A DNA stretch of 27,992 nucleotides, taken from positions 1 through 27,992 of the IMG/VR virus record IMGVR_UViG_3300020057_000128, one strand, 5' to 3'. The notes under the pieces were generated by a model. The model was not told the origin of the DNA, searched no databases, and saw only the letters and a list, made by a program, of their open reading frames with translations. This DNA comes from a virus. Below, piece by piece: positions 21,801 through 27,992 of this stretch. The position numbers and the translations under genes were made by a program. Each line of letters begins with the position of its first letter. Positions within the stretch are counted from its first letter, which is position 1.

Positions 21801-23021
21801 TTACGAGGTCAGGTCTGTGACCTGATCGCTAAAGTCGCCCTTGGTGAACGCGAGCGTGTTGTACACGGCGAGGGCCAGTCTCTCCTCGGCCAGAATGGTG
21901 ACGAGGTTCTTCCGGAAGTTCTGATCGTCCTCGGTGCTGATTTCGACGCGCGCATCCATGCGGTCGAAGATCTGCGCCGCGTCGCGGAACGCGCCGACCA
22001 GGAACTTGTCCACGGTCATCGCGGGGGTCTCGACCACGGGCAGGCCCCACAGCCGCGGCTGGCTGATCTCCCTTGGGTTGCCGATGATATAGGCCCCCGC
22101 CGTGTCCTTCGTCGTCTCGATCCCGAACCAGTCGGTCGGGTTGAGAACGATGCCGGACGGCGGGATGTTGGCGAGGCTCGCCTGCAACATCGCTGCGCGA
22201 ATGACGTCCAGTTTCGTCGGAGCCGTCACGACCGCAAGGTTGGCCGTGGAGGCCGTCGCCTGCGTGTAGATGCCGTTCAGGTCTGTGCCGGTGCCGCCGC
22301 CATTGAGCAGCTGGTTGTCCTCGACATACCGCAGGCCATAGATCAGGCGCCCGTTGATGTAGGACTGCAGCATCGGCACGTCGTCCAGAATCTGGCGTGT
22401 CGCCTGGACCCAGTGCGCGATGGTCGTCACGGCTCCATTCACGACCTCGAACTTGATCTCGGACTGAGGCTTCGCGGTGCCGGCGGTTTCAGTGTGGGTC
22501 GCCGCCGAGTTCGTATAACCACTCTCTTTGACGTACTGGATCGCGGACGAATTCGTCCGGCCGGGCGCAATCAGATCGCGAACGGTCATCTTGCGGAGAT
22601 ACGGCGAGACGATGCCGGGGATGCGGTCGGGCACCAAGAGGTCGCCGGCCGATCCGTCCGCGTCGGTCGCCAAGGACGAGATGATCGCCTTGGTCTCGAC
22701 GCTGATACGCCCGCGCGGATTGCCGAGCCACGCCTTGACGCCATCGTTTTCGGTGACGAACTCGCCGAGCGACTTGACGCGCCCCTTTTCGTTGGGGCGA
22801 TCACGGACCATCTTCTGCTCGATGTCGTCGAGCCGGGCCTTGGCGGCGTTTACCGCGACCAATGCTTCGTCCGCCGCCTGCTTCGCGCCGGCCGTGATCG
22901 GCTCACCCTTCTCGGCCTTGCCGAGAGCGTCCGTCGCGATAGCCTTGATCGCGTCGAACTTCTTGTCGAAGTCCGCGCGGAATTCCGCAGCCATCTCGGC
23001 CGCGCTCTTGGTCTCTGACAT
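21801..23021 (-). CDS. HK97-family major capsid protein
   Basis: This 406-residue protein starts at ATG 23021 after AAAGGG. An upstream in-frame extension is not supported. Residues 1-75 (MSETKSAAEMAAEFRADFDK) are the helical delta domain, removed by the protease in this family. The HK97 fold follows: LLVPDRIPGIVSPYLRKMTV, WVQATRQILDDVPMLQSYIN and LLNGGGTGTDLNGIYT, and the end part VTILAEERLALAVYNTLAF. It assembles hexamers and pentamers into the icosahedral shell. A stable hairpin follows the gene directly. The gene order protease, capsid is standard. Confidence 0.95.
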   Translation of the reverse strand: MSETKSAAEMAAEFRADFDKKFDAIKAIATDALGKAEKGEPITAGAKQAADEALVAVNAAKARLDDIEQKMVRDRPNEKGRVKSLGEFVTENDGVKAWLGNPRGRISVETKAIISSLATDADGSAGDLLVPDRIPGIVSPYLRKMTVRDLIAPGRTNSSAIQYVKESGYTNSAATHTETAGTAKPQSEIKFEVVNGAVTTIAHWVQATRQILDDVPMLQSYINGRLIYGLRYVEDNQLLNGGGTGTDLNGIYTQATASTANLAVVTAPTKLDVIRAAMLQASLANIPPSGIVLNPTDWFGIETTKDTAGAYIIGNPREISQPRLWGLPVVETPAMTVDKFLVGAFRDAAQIFDRMDARVEISTEDDQNFRKNLVTILAEERLALAVYNTLAFTKGDFSDQVTDLTS

Positions 23022-23046
23022 TTTCGTGCCCTTTCGAGCTTGAGGG

Positions 23047-23706
23047 TTAGGCGCGGAGCCCCTTGAGGAACTCGTACGCATCGTTCGCCTTGCCCTCAGA
23101 TTCGCTCCGAATGGCCTTTCCATAACCAACGGAGGCGATCCGCATGGCCATGGCCTTCGGGACTCCTGCATCACGCAGAACGTCCTCGAATTCCTTTATT
23201 GATGGAGGCTCGCCGTCACGCAGACGGCGCGCGAAGTCGGTCAGAGCCTCGGACTTGACCGCACTCACGCGGGCGCGATGGTTTGCCGGAAAAGACACAA
23301 GCGAAGCCTCCAGCAGGTCCAGTTCGATCAGCTTGCGCATCGCCCCGTCCGGCTCCGTCTTGACTTCGCGATAGCCGATGCTGAGGCCACGGATCGCCCC
23401 GCCCTTCAGCAGGATGTGAGCTTCGTCGGCGCGGCGGACTCCCTTCAGCAACCGCCCCTGGCCCCACAAGCCCTTGCCGTCCTCGGCCAGGTCATCCCAG
23501 ACGCCGATAGGCTCATCTGGATTGTGCTGCCAAAGCAAGAGCGGCTTCGTGCCCTCCCGACGATGCTTGGCGAGGCTTTTGCCGAACGCCCCGGGCACCA
23601 CGATCTCGCCATAGCTGTCCACGTTGCCGGCGACGCTGACATGACCTTCAAACGTGCCCTCTTCCGACAGGTCTTTGACCTGCAGGGCGAAGTCCTTGGT
23701 TTTCAT
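23047..23706 (-). CDS. HK97-family prohead protease
   Basis: This 219-residue protein starts at ATG 23706, with AGGAAGG upstream. It is a U35-type serine protease. LLLWQHNPDEPIG (residues 56-68) holds the catalytic His61, the serine is Ser109 in IRGLSIGYR, and the third acidic residue is probably Glu133 in LLEASLVSFPAN. It also contains the family mark GHVSVAGNVDSYGEIVVPGA at the start. It digests the scaffold-like delta domains of capsid during maturation. It lies 11 bp after the portal gene and 25 bp before the capsid gene. Confidence 0.93.
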   Translation of the reverse strand: MKTKDFALQVKDLSEEGTFEGHVSVAGNVDSYGEIVVPGAFGKSLAKHRREGTKPLLLWQHNPDEPIGVWDDLAEDGKGLWGQGRLLKGVRRADEAHILLKGGAIRGLSIGYREVKTEPDGAMRKLIELDLLEASLVSFPANHRARVSAVKSEALTDFARRLRDGEPPSIKEFEDVLRDAGVPKAMAMRIASVGYGKAIRSESEGKANDAYEFLKGLRA

Positions 23707-23717
23707 CTCTGGCCTTC

Positions 23718-24995
23718 CTAGGCGTTAGCCGCCGCCGGCAACCTGCTCGGCGGCTCGTAAGTGCCGAGCGGCACGTTCTGCGACTGGACAGTCAGGTCGT
23801 CACCGCCGCGCATCGGCGGGCGGTTCTCAAGAGCGCGGCATTCATTCCGTGTATACAAGCCATTTTGAACCATGGTGGCGTAGAATGCCGCGCGCGCCGC
23901 GCTGTCCGCCCTCAATAGGCCCTCGGCGTTGAACTCGGCCTTCAGGACGCTGCGCTGCGTCGAGCCGATAAGGCTGCGGCTGATCGCCTGCTCGATCCGC
24001 GAGAGATACGGGCGCAGCGAAAACGCCAGGAAACCCAGCGTCTGTTGCTCGATGCCCGTGCCCCAGTTCGACGAGCCGTTGGAATGCCCCACCATCGTCG
24101 GCGGCACGCGAAACCAACGACAAAGCTCTTCGACGTGAAACGCCCGCGTCTGCAAGAACTGCGCGTCGTCCATATTCATCGTCACCGGCTGCCATTTCAT
24201 GCCGGCCTCAAGCACCATCACGCCGCCGGCATTCTCGCTGCCGACAAACGGCTCGACGATGTTCTCGCGCAGCGCCTTGCGCTGCTCCGGCTTCAGGACC
24301 TGATCGACCGTCAGCAGGCCCGATGGCCTCGCGCCGTTGGCGAACATCGTGCCGGCAAATTCATCCGTCGCTAGCGCGGCGCCCATCGACTGACGGGCAA
24401 AGCTGATCGGCGAAAGGCCCTGATCGCCCGCGCCGCCAAAGCCGCGTACGTGGAAGATCTGGTCCTCGCGGTAGACCTTCCGGCCCTTGGAGTCCGTGTA
24501 GATATATTCCCGTGCGCCTGCCTCGTTGCGCTGAACCTGCATCCGGTCGTAGGACAGCGGCGTCAAAGCAATGAGCCGGTCGCCCAGCATGTCCTTGCGG
24601 GCATAAGCGTTGCCGCCCAGGCACAGGCAGAGCGCGATGCCCTCCCAGAATTCCACCGCCGTCAGGTCCGCGTTTGGGCTGTCGTGGAGCAGCGTGTACA
24701 GCGGGCTGTCGTCCGCCACCGTCCGGGCGCCGCTCGCATCCTTGCGGTAAAGCACAAGCGGCAGGGTCGCGATGGTCTCCGAGATCAGCCGGACGCACGC
24801 CCAGACCGTCGCGAGCTGCAACGCCGAATCGAAGGTCACCGACTTGCCGGAGGTGGTCGAGTACGGCGACAGCGCCCGCGCCAGAGTCGTGTCCGTCAGC
24901 CCAACATTGCGCGAGGCATACCACGTGGCCTTAACGCGCTGCCACAAGCTAGGCGGCGCGGCGGCGGCGGATCGGGTCAGCGAGGAAGTCGTCAA
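23718..24995 (-). CDS. HK97-family portal protein
   Basis: This 425-residue protein has the HK97 portal signature. Early residues include SALQLATVWACVRLISETIA and TLPLVLYR; the middle has FWEGIALCLCLGGNAYAR and GLSPISFARQSMG. The C-terminal wing region has LCRWFRVPPTMVGHS with GTGIEQQTLGF. Portals form the 12-subunit ring for DNA entry. The proposed start is TTG 24995 with GGAG 7 bases upstream, which makes the gene overlap the large-terminase end by 47 bp; an alternative TTG is at 24947, right after the terminase stop. No ATG or GTG is suitably placed. Protein length matches the family. Confidence 0.92.
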   Translation of the reverse strand: MTTSSLTRSAAAAPPSLWQRVKATWYASRNVGLTDTTLARALSPYSTTSGKSVTFDSALQLATVWACVRLISETIATLPLVLYRKDASGARTVADDSPLYTLLHDSPNADLTAVEFWEGIALCLCLGGNAYARKDMLGDRLIALTPLSYDRMQVQRNEAGAREYIYTDSKGRKVYREDQIFHVRGFGGAGDQGLSPISFARQSMGAALATDEFAGTMFANGARPSGLLTVDQVLKPEQRKALRENIVEPFVGSENAGGVMVLEAGMKWQPVTMNMDDAQFLQTRAFHVEELCRWFRVPPTMVGHSNGSSNWGTGIEQQTLGFLAFSLRPYLSRIEQAISRSLIGSTQRSVLKAEFNAEGLLRADSAARAAFYATMVQNGLYTRNECRALENRPPMRGGDDLTVQSQNVPLGTYEPPSRLPAAANA

Positions 24996-26520
24996 TTGAT
25001 GTCTCCGGCTCCGTTGGCAGCATCCGCGCCTTGAAGCCCAGCGCCATGGCCGTTGCGACGGCCCCGTCGATGCGGAATTTCGCCTTGCTCTTGTCGATCT
25101 TGCGGTTGCCTGCCGGGTCGGTCATAGCAACCGCATTCATCATGTTCCAGTTCAGAACCGGATTGCTCGGATGCACCAGCGTCCGCTCCGTCACCGCCAG
25201 CTCCAGCGCGTCAATAGCGGGCGCCATGTCTTTGAACCCCTGCCCCCAAGGCGCCACCGCCAGACCGGAACCGGACTGCCCTTTAGGGTCATCCTCCACT
25301 CGATGAGACGCGATGCCGATGTGGTCCAGTTCGCGCATTATCGAGTCGATGCGCCAGCGGTCGTAGACCAGCGCGACGACATCGTACTTCTCTCGTAACT
25401 CAGCGATGCGGAGCGCCACAGCGCCGGGGTCGATGCTTCGTCCGTTACAGGTCTCGATCCAGCCCTGCTTCGCCCAGAGGCGATAGCGTGTCTCGTCCCC
25501 GTGATCGCGACGGCTATGGTCGTCCAGAGTCTCCTCGGGCTTCCAGAACCATGCCTGAAGCCGGTCGCCATCGTTCAGGCTCAGGGCAACCAGCGCCGTC
25601 AGATCGGTCGTGCCGGACAAGTCCAGCGCCAGGATGACGCGCTCGCCGTCGGCCAGCCCGGCCACACCCGCGCACGCCTGCCACTCCGCGCGCGAGATGA
25701 GCGTCGACTCCGGCGAGACCCGCTGGTTGAGCAGAAGGTTCCTAACTTTCGGCTCCTCGGCGGGCGAGCGAATGGCCTTGGCTACCGCGGTCTCCATGTC
25801 CTTCAGGCTGCGGAAGTCTCCGAGCGCCGGATTGGCTGCCCGCCAAGCCTTGCGATCCTTCAGATCCGCCTCTTCCGGCGCTGCGTACAGGTGACAAACG
25901 ATAGTCGGGTCGTTCGCCGTTAGCCCGTCGTCGATGAGTCGCGAAAGAATGTGCTGCGGGTCGTTCGACTGAGTCGAGATCGTCACCATCAACGGTTCCG
26001 ACATCGCTCCCATAGCAGTGTCCAGAACGTCGTAGAGGTCCGTGTTTTTCGCCTGGGCCAACTCGTCGTAGATCACCAGGTGCGGCGATAGCCCGTGCTT
26101 GGTGCCGCTTTCCGCGGAGATCGCGCGATACTTGCTGCCCGACGGCATGTGCGCAATCGTCTTTGTTGAGTCGATTACCTTGATCTCGCCCTTCGCCTGT
26201 CTGCTCGCCAGAGCCGGGGTCGCACGCACGATCTGCGCCGCAAACTTGAACACGATGGCGGCCTGCTCGCGGTCGTTGGCCGCCGAGTAGATTTCGCCAT
26301 TCGGAATGAACTCAGGCCCGAACAAATGCGCCAACGCGACGGCGGCAAGCGTCGCCGTCTTGCCGTTCTTTCGCGCTACGCTCAGGATTGCGCGGCGGAC
26401 CAGCCGCTTCCCGTCCGGCCCGTGCGGTTCGTAGATGTCCCGAATGAACCGCTTCTGCCAGTCCCGCAACACAAAGCGCCGGCCGGCGCCCTCGCCGCTG
26501 GGAACTATCAGCTGCTCAAT
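24949..26520 (-). CDS. Terminase large subunit
   Basis: The packaging ATPase and nuclease is recognised by the Walker A-like SVARKNGKTAT (about residues 47-57), Walker B LVIYDELAQA, the motor coupling region MVTISTQSNDP, and the RNase H-like nuclease with ILALDLSGTTDLTALV and LVYDRWRID. About 523 residues would be translated from position 26520. The start is uncertain: homology-like sequence (RAERVISFIEQL) begins near 26541, but no ATG, GTG or TTG lies close to it in frame. An ATT at 26520 or CTG at 26511 next to the small-subunit stop could serve. The first ordinary start is GTG 26472, which would lose conserved residues. It overlaps the portal start by 47 bp. It cuts and pumps DNA into the prohead. 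Confidence 0.93.
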   Translation of the reverse strand: MEQLIVPSGEGAGRRFVLRDWQKRFIRDIYEPHGPDGKRLVRRAILSVARKNGKTATLAAVALAHLFGPEFIPNGEIYSAANDREQAAIVFKFAAQIVRATPALASRQAKGEIKVIDSTKTIAHMPSGSKYRAISAESGTKHGLSPHLVIYDELAQAKNTDLYDVLDTAMGAMSEPLMVTISTQSNDPQHILSRLIDDGLTANDPTIVCHLYAAPEEADLKDRKAWRAANPALGDFRSLKDMETAVAKAIRSPAEEPKVRNLLLNQRVSPESTLISRAEWQACAGVAGLADGERVILALDLSGTTDLTALVALSLNDGDRLQAWFWKPEETLDDHSRRDHGDETRYRLWAKQGWIETCNGRSIDPGAVALRIAELREKYDVVALVYDRWRIDSIMRELDHIGIASHRVEDDPKGQSGSGLAVAPWGQGFKDMAPAIDALELAVTERTLVHPSNPVLNWNMMNAVAMTDPAGNRKIDKSKAKFRIDGAVATAMALGFKARMLPTEPETSIDDFLADPIRRRRAA

Positions 26521-26990
26521 GAATGATATGACGCGCTCGGCCCGATCAGGCCGGCGAACGGATCGGCCACTTCCTTCTCGCCCACGTCCAGACGCGTCCG
26601 TGCCGCGGGTGACATCCCCAGCCGGTCCGCCGTCTTCAGAACGACCTCGGCCTGCTTGGCCGCCACCTGCAGCATCGGATGAGCGACGTTCTGGCCGGCC
26701 GCGCCCTTTGCGGTCATGCCCTCGCGAGCTATCTGCGCCAGCGCGTTGCGGTACGTCACCCACGTCAGGCAGTAGATGGCCAGAACCGCCACGTCGGCTT
26801 CCGTGAAGAAGCCCGGCGGCATCGACGCTATGCATCGGTCCCATTCTTCCGCCGCGGCGCCCGTGACGAACTCAGGGCGAACGGCATGACCTCGCGGCTC
26901 CGGCTCGCGCGGGTTAAGCGAACGCTTCCCAGGATTGCCTTCAAGCTCACGCAGCTTTCGCGGCTTCGGTTGCGGCCCTCTGAGCCCCAT
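26508..26990 (-). CDS. Terminase small subunit (P27 family)
   Basis: This 160-residue protein starts at ATG 26990 (MGLRGPQPKPRKLRELEGNP). The GxRGPxPxP...LxGNPGKRxLN start is diagnostic of the P27 small-terminase family. The middle (FFTEADVAVLAIYCLTWVTY) and the final KTADRLGMSPAARTRL also match. It recognises the packaging site and recruits the large subunit. The last residues (SASYHSLSS) look unlike family sequence and overlap the large-subunit frame. The start overlaps the end of the decayed methyltransferase frame upstream. Confidence 0.92.
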   Translation of the reverse strand: MGLRGPQPKPRKLRELEGNPGKRSLNPREPEPRGHAVRPEFVTGAAAEEWDRCIASMPPGFFTEADVAVLAIYCLTWVTYRNALAQIAREGMTAKGAAGQNVAHPMLQVAAKQAEVVLKTADRLGMSPAARTRLDVGEKEVADPFAGLIGPSASYHSLSS

Positions 26991-27256
26991 CGGATGATTC
27001 CACTGTAACGCCGCGCGAAGCGGCAATGTCGACGAACCGCCCGTCGCCGTCTAGCGTTGCCTCCTTGCCGGTGAAGGCCTGCCAGCGCTGGATGGCGACG
27101 TCCACATAGGCGGGGTTCAGCTCTATGGCGTGGCAGGCCCTGCCCTCCATCTCCGCGGCGATGATCGTTGGTGCCGGAGCCCAAGAAGGGTTCGTAGACC
27201 GCCTGCCCCGCCGAGGAGCTGTTGCGCATCGGCCGGGCCATGCCTCGCCGCACCAA
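26947..27256 (-). pseudogene. C-terminal remnant of a beta-class DNA methyltransferase, frameshifted
   Basis: Two minus-strand frames read one conserved DNA methyltransferase end. The first gives MARPMRNSSSAGQAVYEPF then LGSGT, the FxGxGT SAM-binding motif I. The second continues TIIAAEMEGRACHAIELNP with AYVDVAIQRWQAFTGKEA. They are joined if one extra base near 27168 is removed (ACCAACG read instead of ACCACG). The family's catalytic DPP(Y/F) part should lie upstream but is missing: similarity stops near 27256 beside a strong terminator-like hairpin. So the enzyme cannot be active as it stands. Methyltransferase genes commonly lie just upstream of small terminase in such phages. Confidence 0.8.
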
Positions 27257-27265
27257 ATCTCAGAT

Positions 27266-27306
27266 AACAAAACGCCGGGAACGGGATGGAACCCGTACCC
27301 GGCGTT
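27266..27306 (-). terminator. Rho-independent terminator upstream of the methyltransferase remnant
   Basis: On the minus strand AACGCCGGG-t-ACGGG pairs with CCCGT-t-CCCGGCGTT around a 6-base loop. The second arm runs into GTTTTGTTATC. This is a strong stem with a U-rich end, and should stop transcripts coming from the DUF1902 gene. If so, the late terminase genes need a promoter downstream of here. Confidence 0.75.
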
Positions 27307-27376
27307 GCGTTCTCGTCAACCCTATCAAAAGAAGCCGAGAGGTTCGCTTAGAAGATGACGGCCAAACCCTAGAGAG

Positions 27377-27392
27377 GGGGTCTTTCGACCCC
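27377..27392 (-). other. GNRA tetraloop hairpin
   Basis: On the minus strand GGGGTC-GAAA-GACCCC is a perfect 6-bp stem with a stable GAAA loop, which is characteristic of structured RNA rather than of chance in a short gap. Confidence 0.5.
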
Positions 27393-27418
27393 TGATGTCT
27401 ACCAGGAACGAAAGGCAC

Positions 27419-27447
27419 GTCGCGTCGGGGCATGGCCTCGACGCGAC
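27419..27447. other. 13-bp inverted repeat with 3-base loop
   Basis: GTCGCGTCGGGGC and GCCTCGACGCGAC pair over 13 bp with one G-T, around the loop ATG. It could be an RNA hairpin or a protein-binding palindrome. No U-run follows on either strand, so it is not a usual terminator. Confidence 0.5.
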
Positions 27448-27578
27448 ACCCTGTAGCACGATCATACAGAGGTGGCAACCGGGATTTTCCACGCTGTCCC
27501 AAACCCCAGAGACATGAGTCCGGAAATCCGGCAAGCCACCTTCGACGCCCTAAAAAACAATATCCAAGGATGGACTAA

Positions 27579-27839
27579 CTAAGCCGCCGCCAACTGCGCG
27601 CGCATCATGTACGTCCCGCATACGAATGCGGGCGGGGCTTTCTCTTTGCGTTCAACGCTCTCGACGCTCGCGCCCTGCAATTCCAAAAGATCACGCACCA
27701 CCACTGGAACGCGCTCCTGTAGTTCCTCATGGGTCATCGCCTGAACCATCAAGCCCTTTAAATCTTCGCTCACGGCAAACAGGGCGTTCGTGTCCTGATG
27801 GCGCATCACGGTGATGCGAATTTCTCTAACTGTAGACAT
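27579..27839 (-). CDS. DUF1902 family protein (HicB-like antitoxin fold)
   Basis: This 86-residue protein starts at ATG 27839 (MSTVREIRITVMRHQDTN), with GGAGG 7 bases upstream. Residues 5-52 match DUF1902: TVMRHQDTNALFAVSEDLKG, then a helix MTHEELQERVPVVVRDLLE. DUF1902 proteins share the HicB-like half-RNase H fold found in antitoxins. No HicA toxin is visible beside it, and the C-terminal 25 residues (ERKEKAPPAFVCGTYMMR) are not a typical DNA-binding domain. It may be a lone antitoxin-like regulator. It is followed by the structured gap. Confidence 0.72.
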   Translation of the reverse strand: MSTVREIRITVMRHQDTNALFAVSEDLKGLMVQAMTHEELQERVPVVVRDLLELQGASVESVERKEKAPPAFVCGTYMMRAQLAAA

Positions 27840-27873
27840 GTTCGGTCCTCCGCCCCCGGCCAGCGGTTACGCC

Positions 27874-27902
27874 AAAGGTGGCCATTCGCAAGTCAGTGTC
27901 AA
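27874..27902 (-). promoter_or_regulatory. Possible promoter for the DUF1902 gene
   Basis: A perfect -35 TTGACA (27897-27902, minus strand) lies 57 bp before the ATG. The -10 region 17 bp on is only ACCTTT, so the match is half good. A role as promoter is plausible because no gene lies directly upstream within the window. Confidence 0.35.
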
Positions 27903-27992
27903 CCGGAGAGGGTAGCGTCTGTTAATTGGCGGTGCATTTCCGGGCTTTCTGGGGTCAATTGCGAAACTTGCGGGCGCTAACAGGATGGGCCC

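Larger units (their letters stand above)
27262..27578 (-). other. Noncoding, hairpin-rich stretch (317 bp)
   Basis: No convincing gene is present. On the minus strand three strong hairpins occur in order: a 13-bp stem (27419-27447), a 6-bp GGGGTC/GACCCC stem with a GAAA tetraloop (27377-27392) and a 15-bp stem with one mismatch (27271-27306). It begins with a weak stem plus T6 after the DUF1902 gene (about 27551-27574). A structured noncoding RNA or leader transcribed leftward is possible. Confidence 0.5.

Noticed and set aside
27260-27534. Two minus-strand frames (80 and 69 codons) in the structured gap.
   Set aside because: They have Arg/Ser/Pro-rich content, overlap each other in different frames and cross the strong hairpins. 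No family motif or ribosome site is visible.
27262-27578. A retron, group II intron or diversity-generating element, suggested by hairpins and a GNRA loop.
   Set aside because: No reverse transcriptase, template/variable repeat or intron domain V-like sequence is present in the window.
27514-27582. A 22-residue plus-strand peptide starting MSPEIRQATFDALKNN.
   Set aside because: It looks somewhat protein-like, but it is short, has no ribosome site and only a stop slightly upstream. It overlaps the end of the DUF1902 gene on the other strand.

Overview
The window is a stretch of tailed-phage DNA (siphovirus type) from a prophage or phage of a high-GC alphaproteobacterium. The host guess (Caulobacterales/Sphingomonadales-like) rests on the strong GC bias, the GTG/TTG starts, and neck and tail genes that resemble those of alphaproteobacterial gene transfer agents. 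The order small terminase, large terminase, portal, prohead protease, major capsid, head-tail connectors, tail tube, tail assembly chaperone, tape measure, tail tip is the HK97/GTA plan.

Layout. (1) Positions 1-912 form a divergent control region. A ParB-like gene (running off the left edge) and a YdaS/Cro-like repressor are read leftward. Two copies of an identical 15-bp palindromic operator sit in two matching, outward-facing promoters. (2) Positions 913-5197 are a rightward early operon in which almost every gene overlaps the next by ATGA or GTGA. It holds five small unknown proteins, a duplicated gene whose second copy carries a 1-bp frameshift, a YqaJ-type exonuclease and a RecT annealing protein. 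The operon ends at a tRNA-Val(CAC) (5227-5301) whose outermost acceptor pairs are broken. (3) Positions 5325-27000 are read leftward. In transcription order (high to low coordinates) they hold a degraded DNA methyltransferase, small and large terminase, portal, protease, major capsid, a small head protein, an Ig-like protein, three head-tail connectors, tail terminator, tail tube, tail assembly chaperone with a -1 frameshift extension, tape measure, four tail-tip proteins, a Cys-rich small protein, a terminator, a fibre-like protein, an unknown protein, an amidase-type endolysin, and three small membrane proteins of the holin/XhlA kind. (4) Positions 27262-27992 hold a structured noncoding stretch and a small DUF1902 (HicB-like) gene with its own upstream region.

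How it works together. The repressor and operators choose between the leftward regulatory unit and the rightward recombination operon. The leftward late genes package DNA, build a capsid and a long flexible tail (tape measure of 1,314 residues), and lyse the cell. No integrase, CI-type repressor, replication gene or reverse transcriptase is visible. I did not find a clearly new defence or mobile system. The most notable items are the frameshifted tandem duplication coding for X-Ser-Ala-Ala repeats, the paired operator/promoter units with a probably leaderless repressor mRNA, the odd tRNA, the tail chaperone frameshift, and the hairpin-rich gap next to the methyltransferase remnant.
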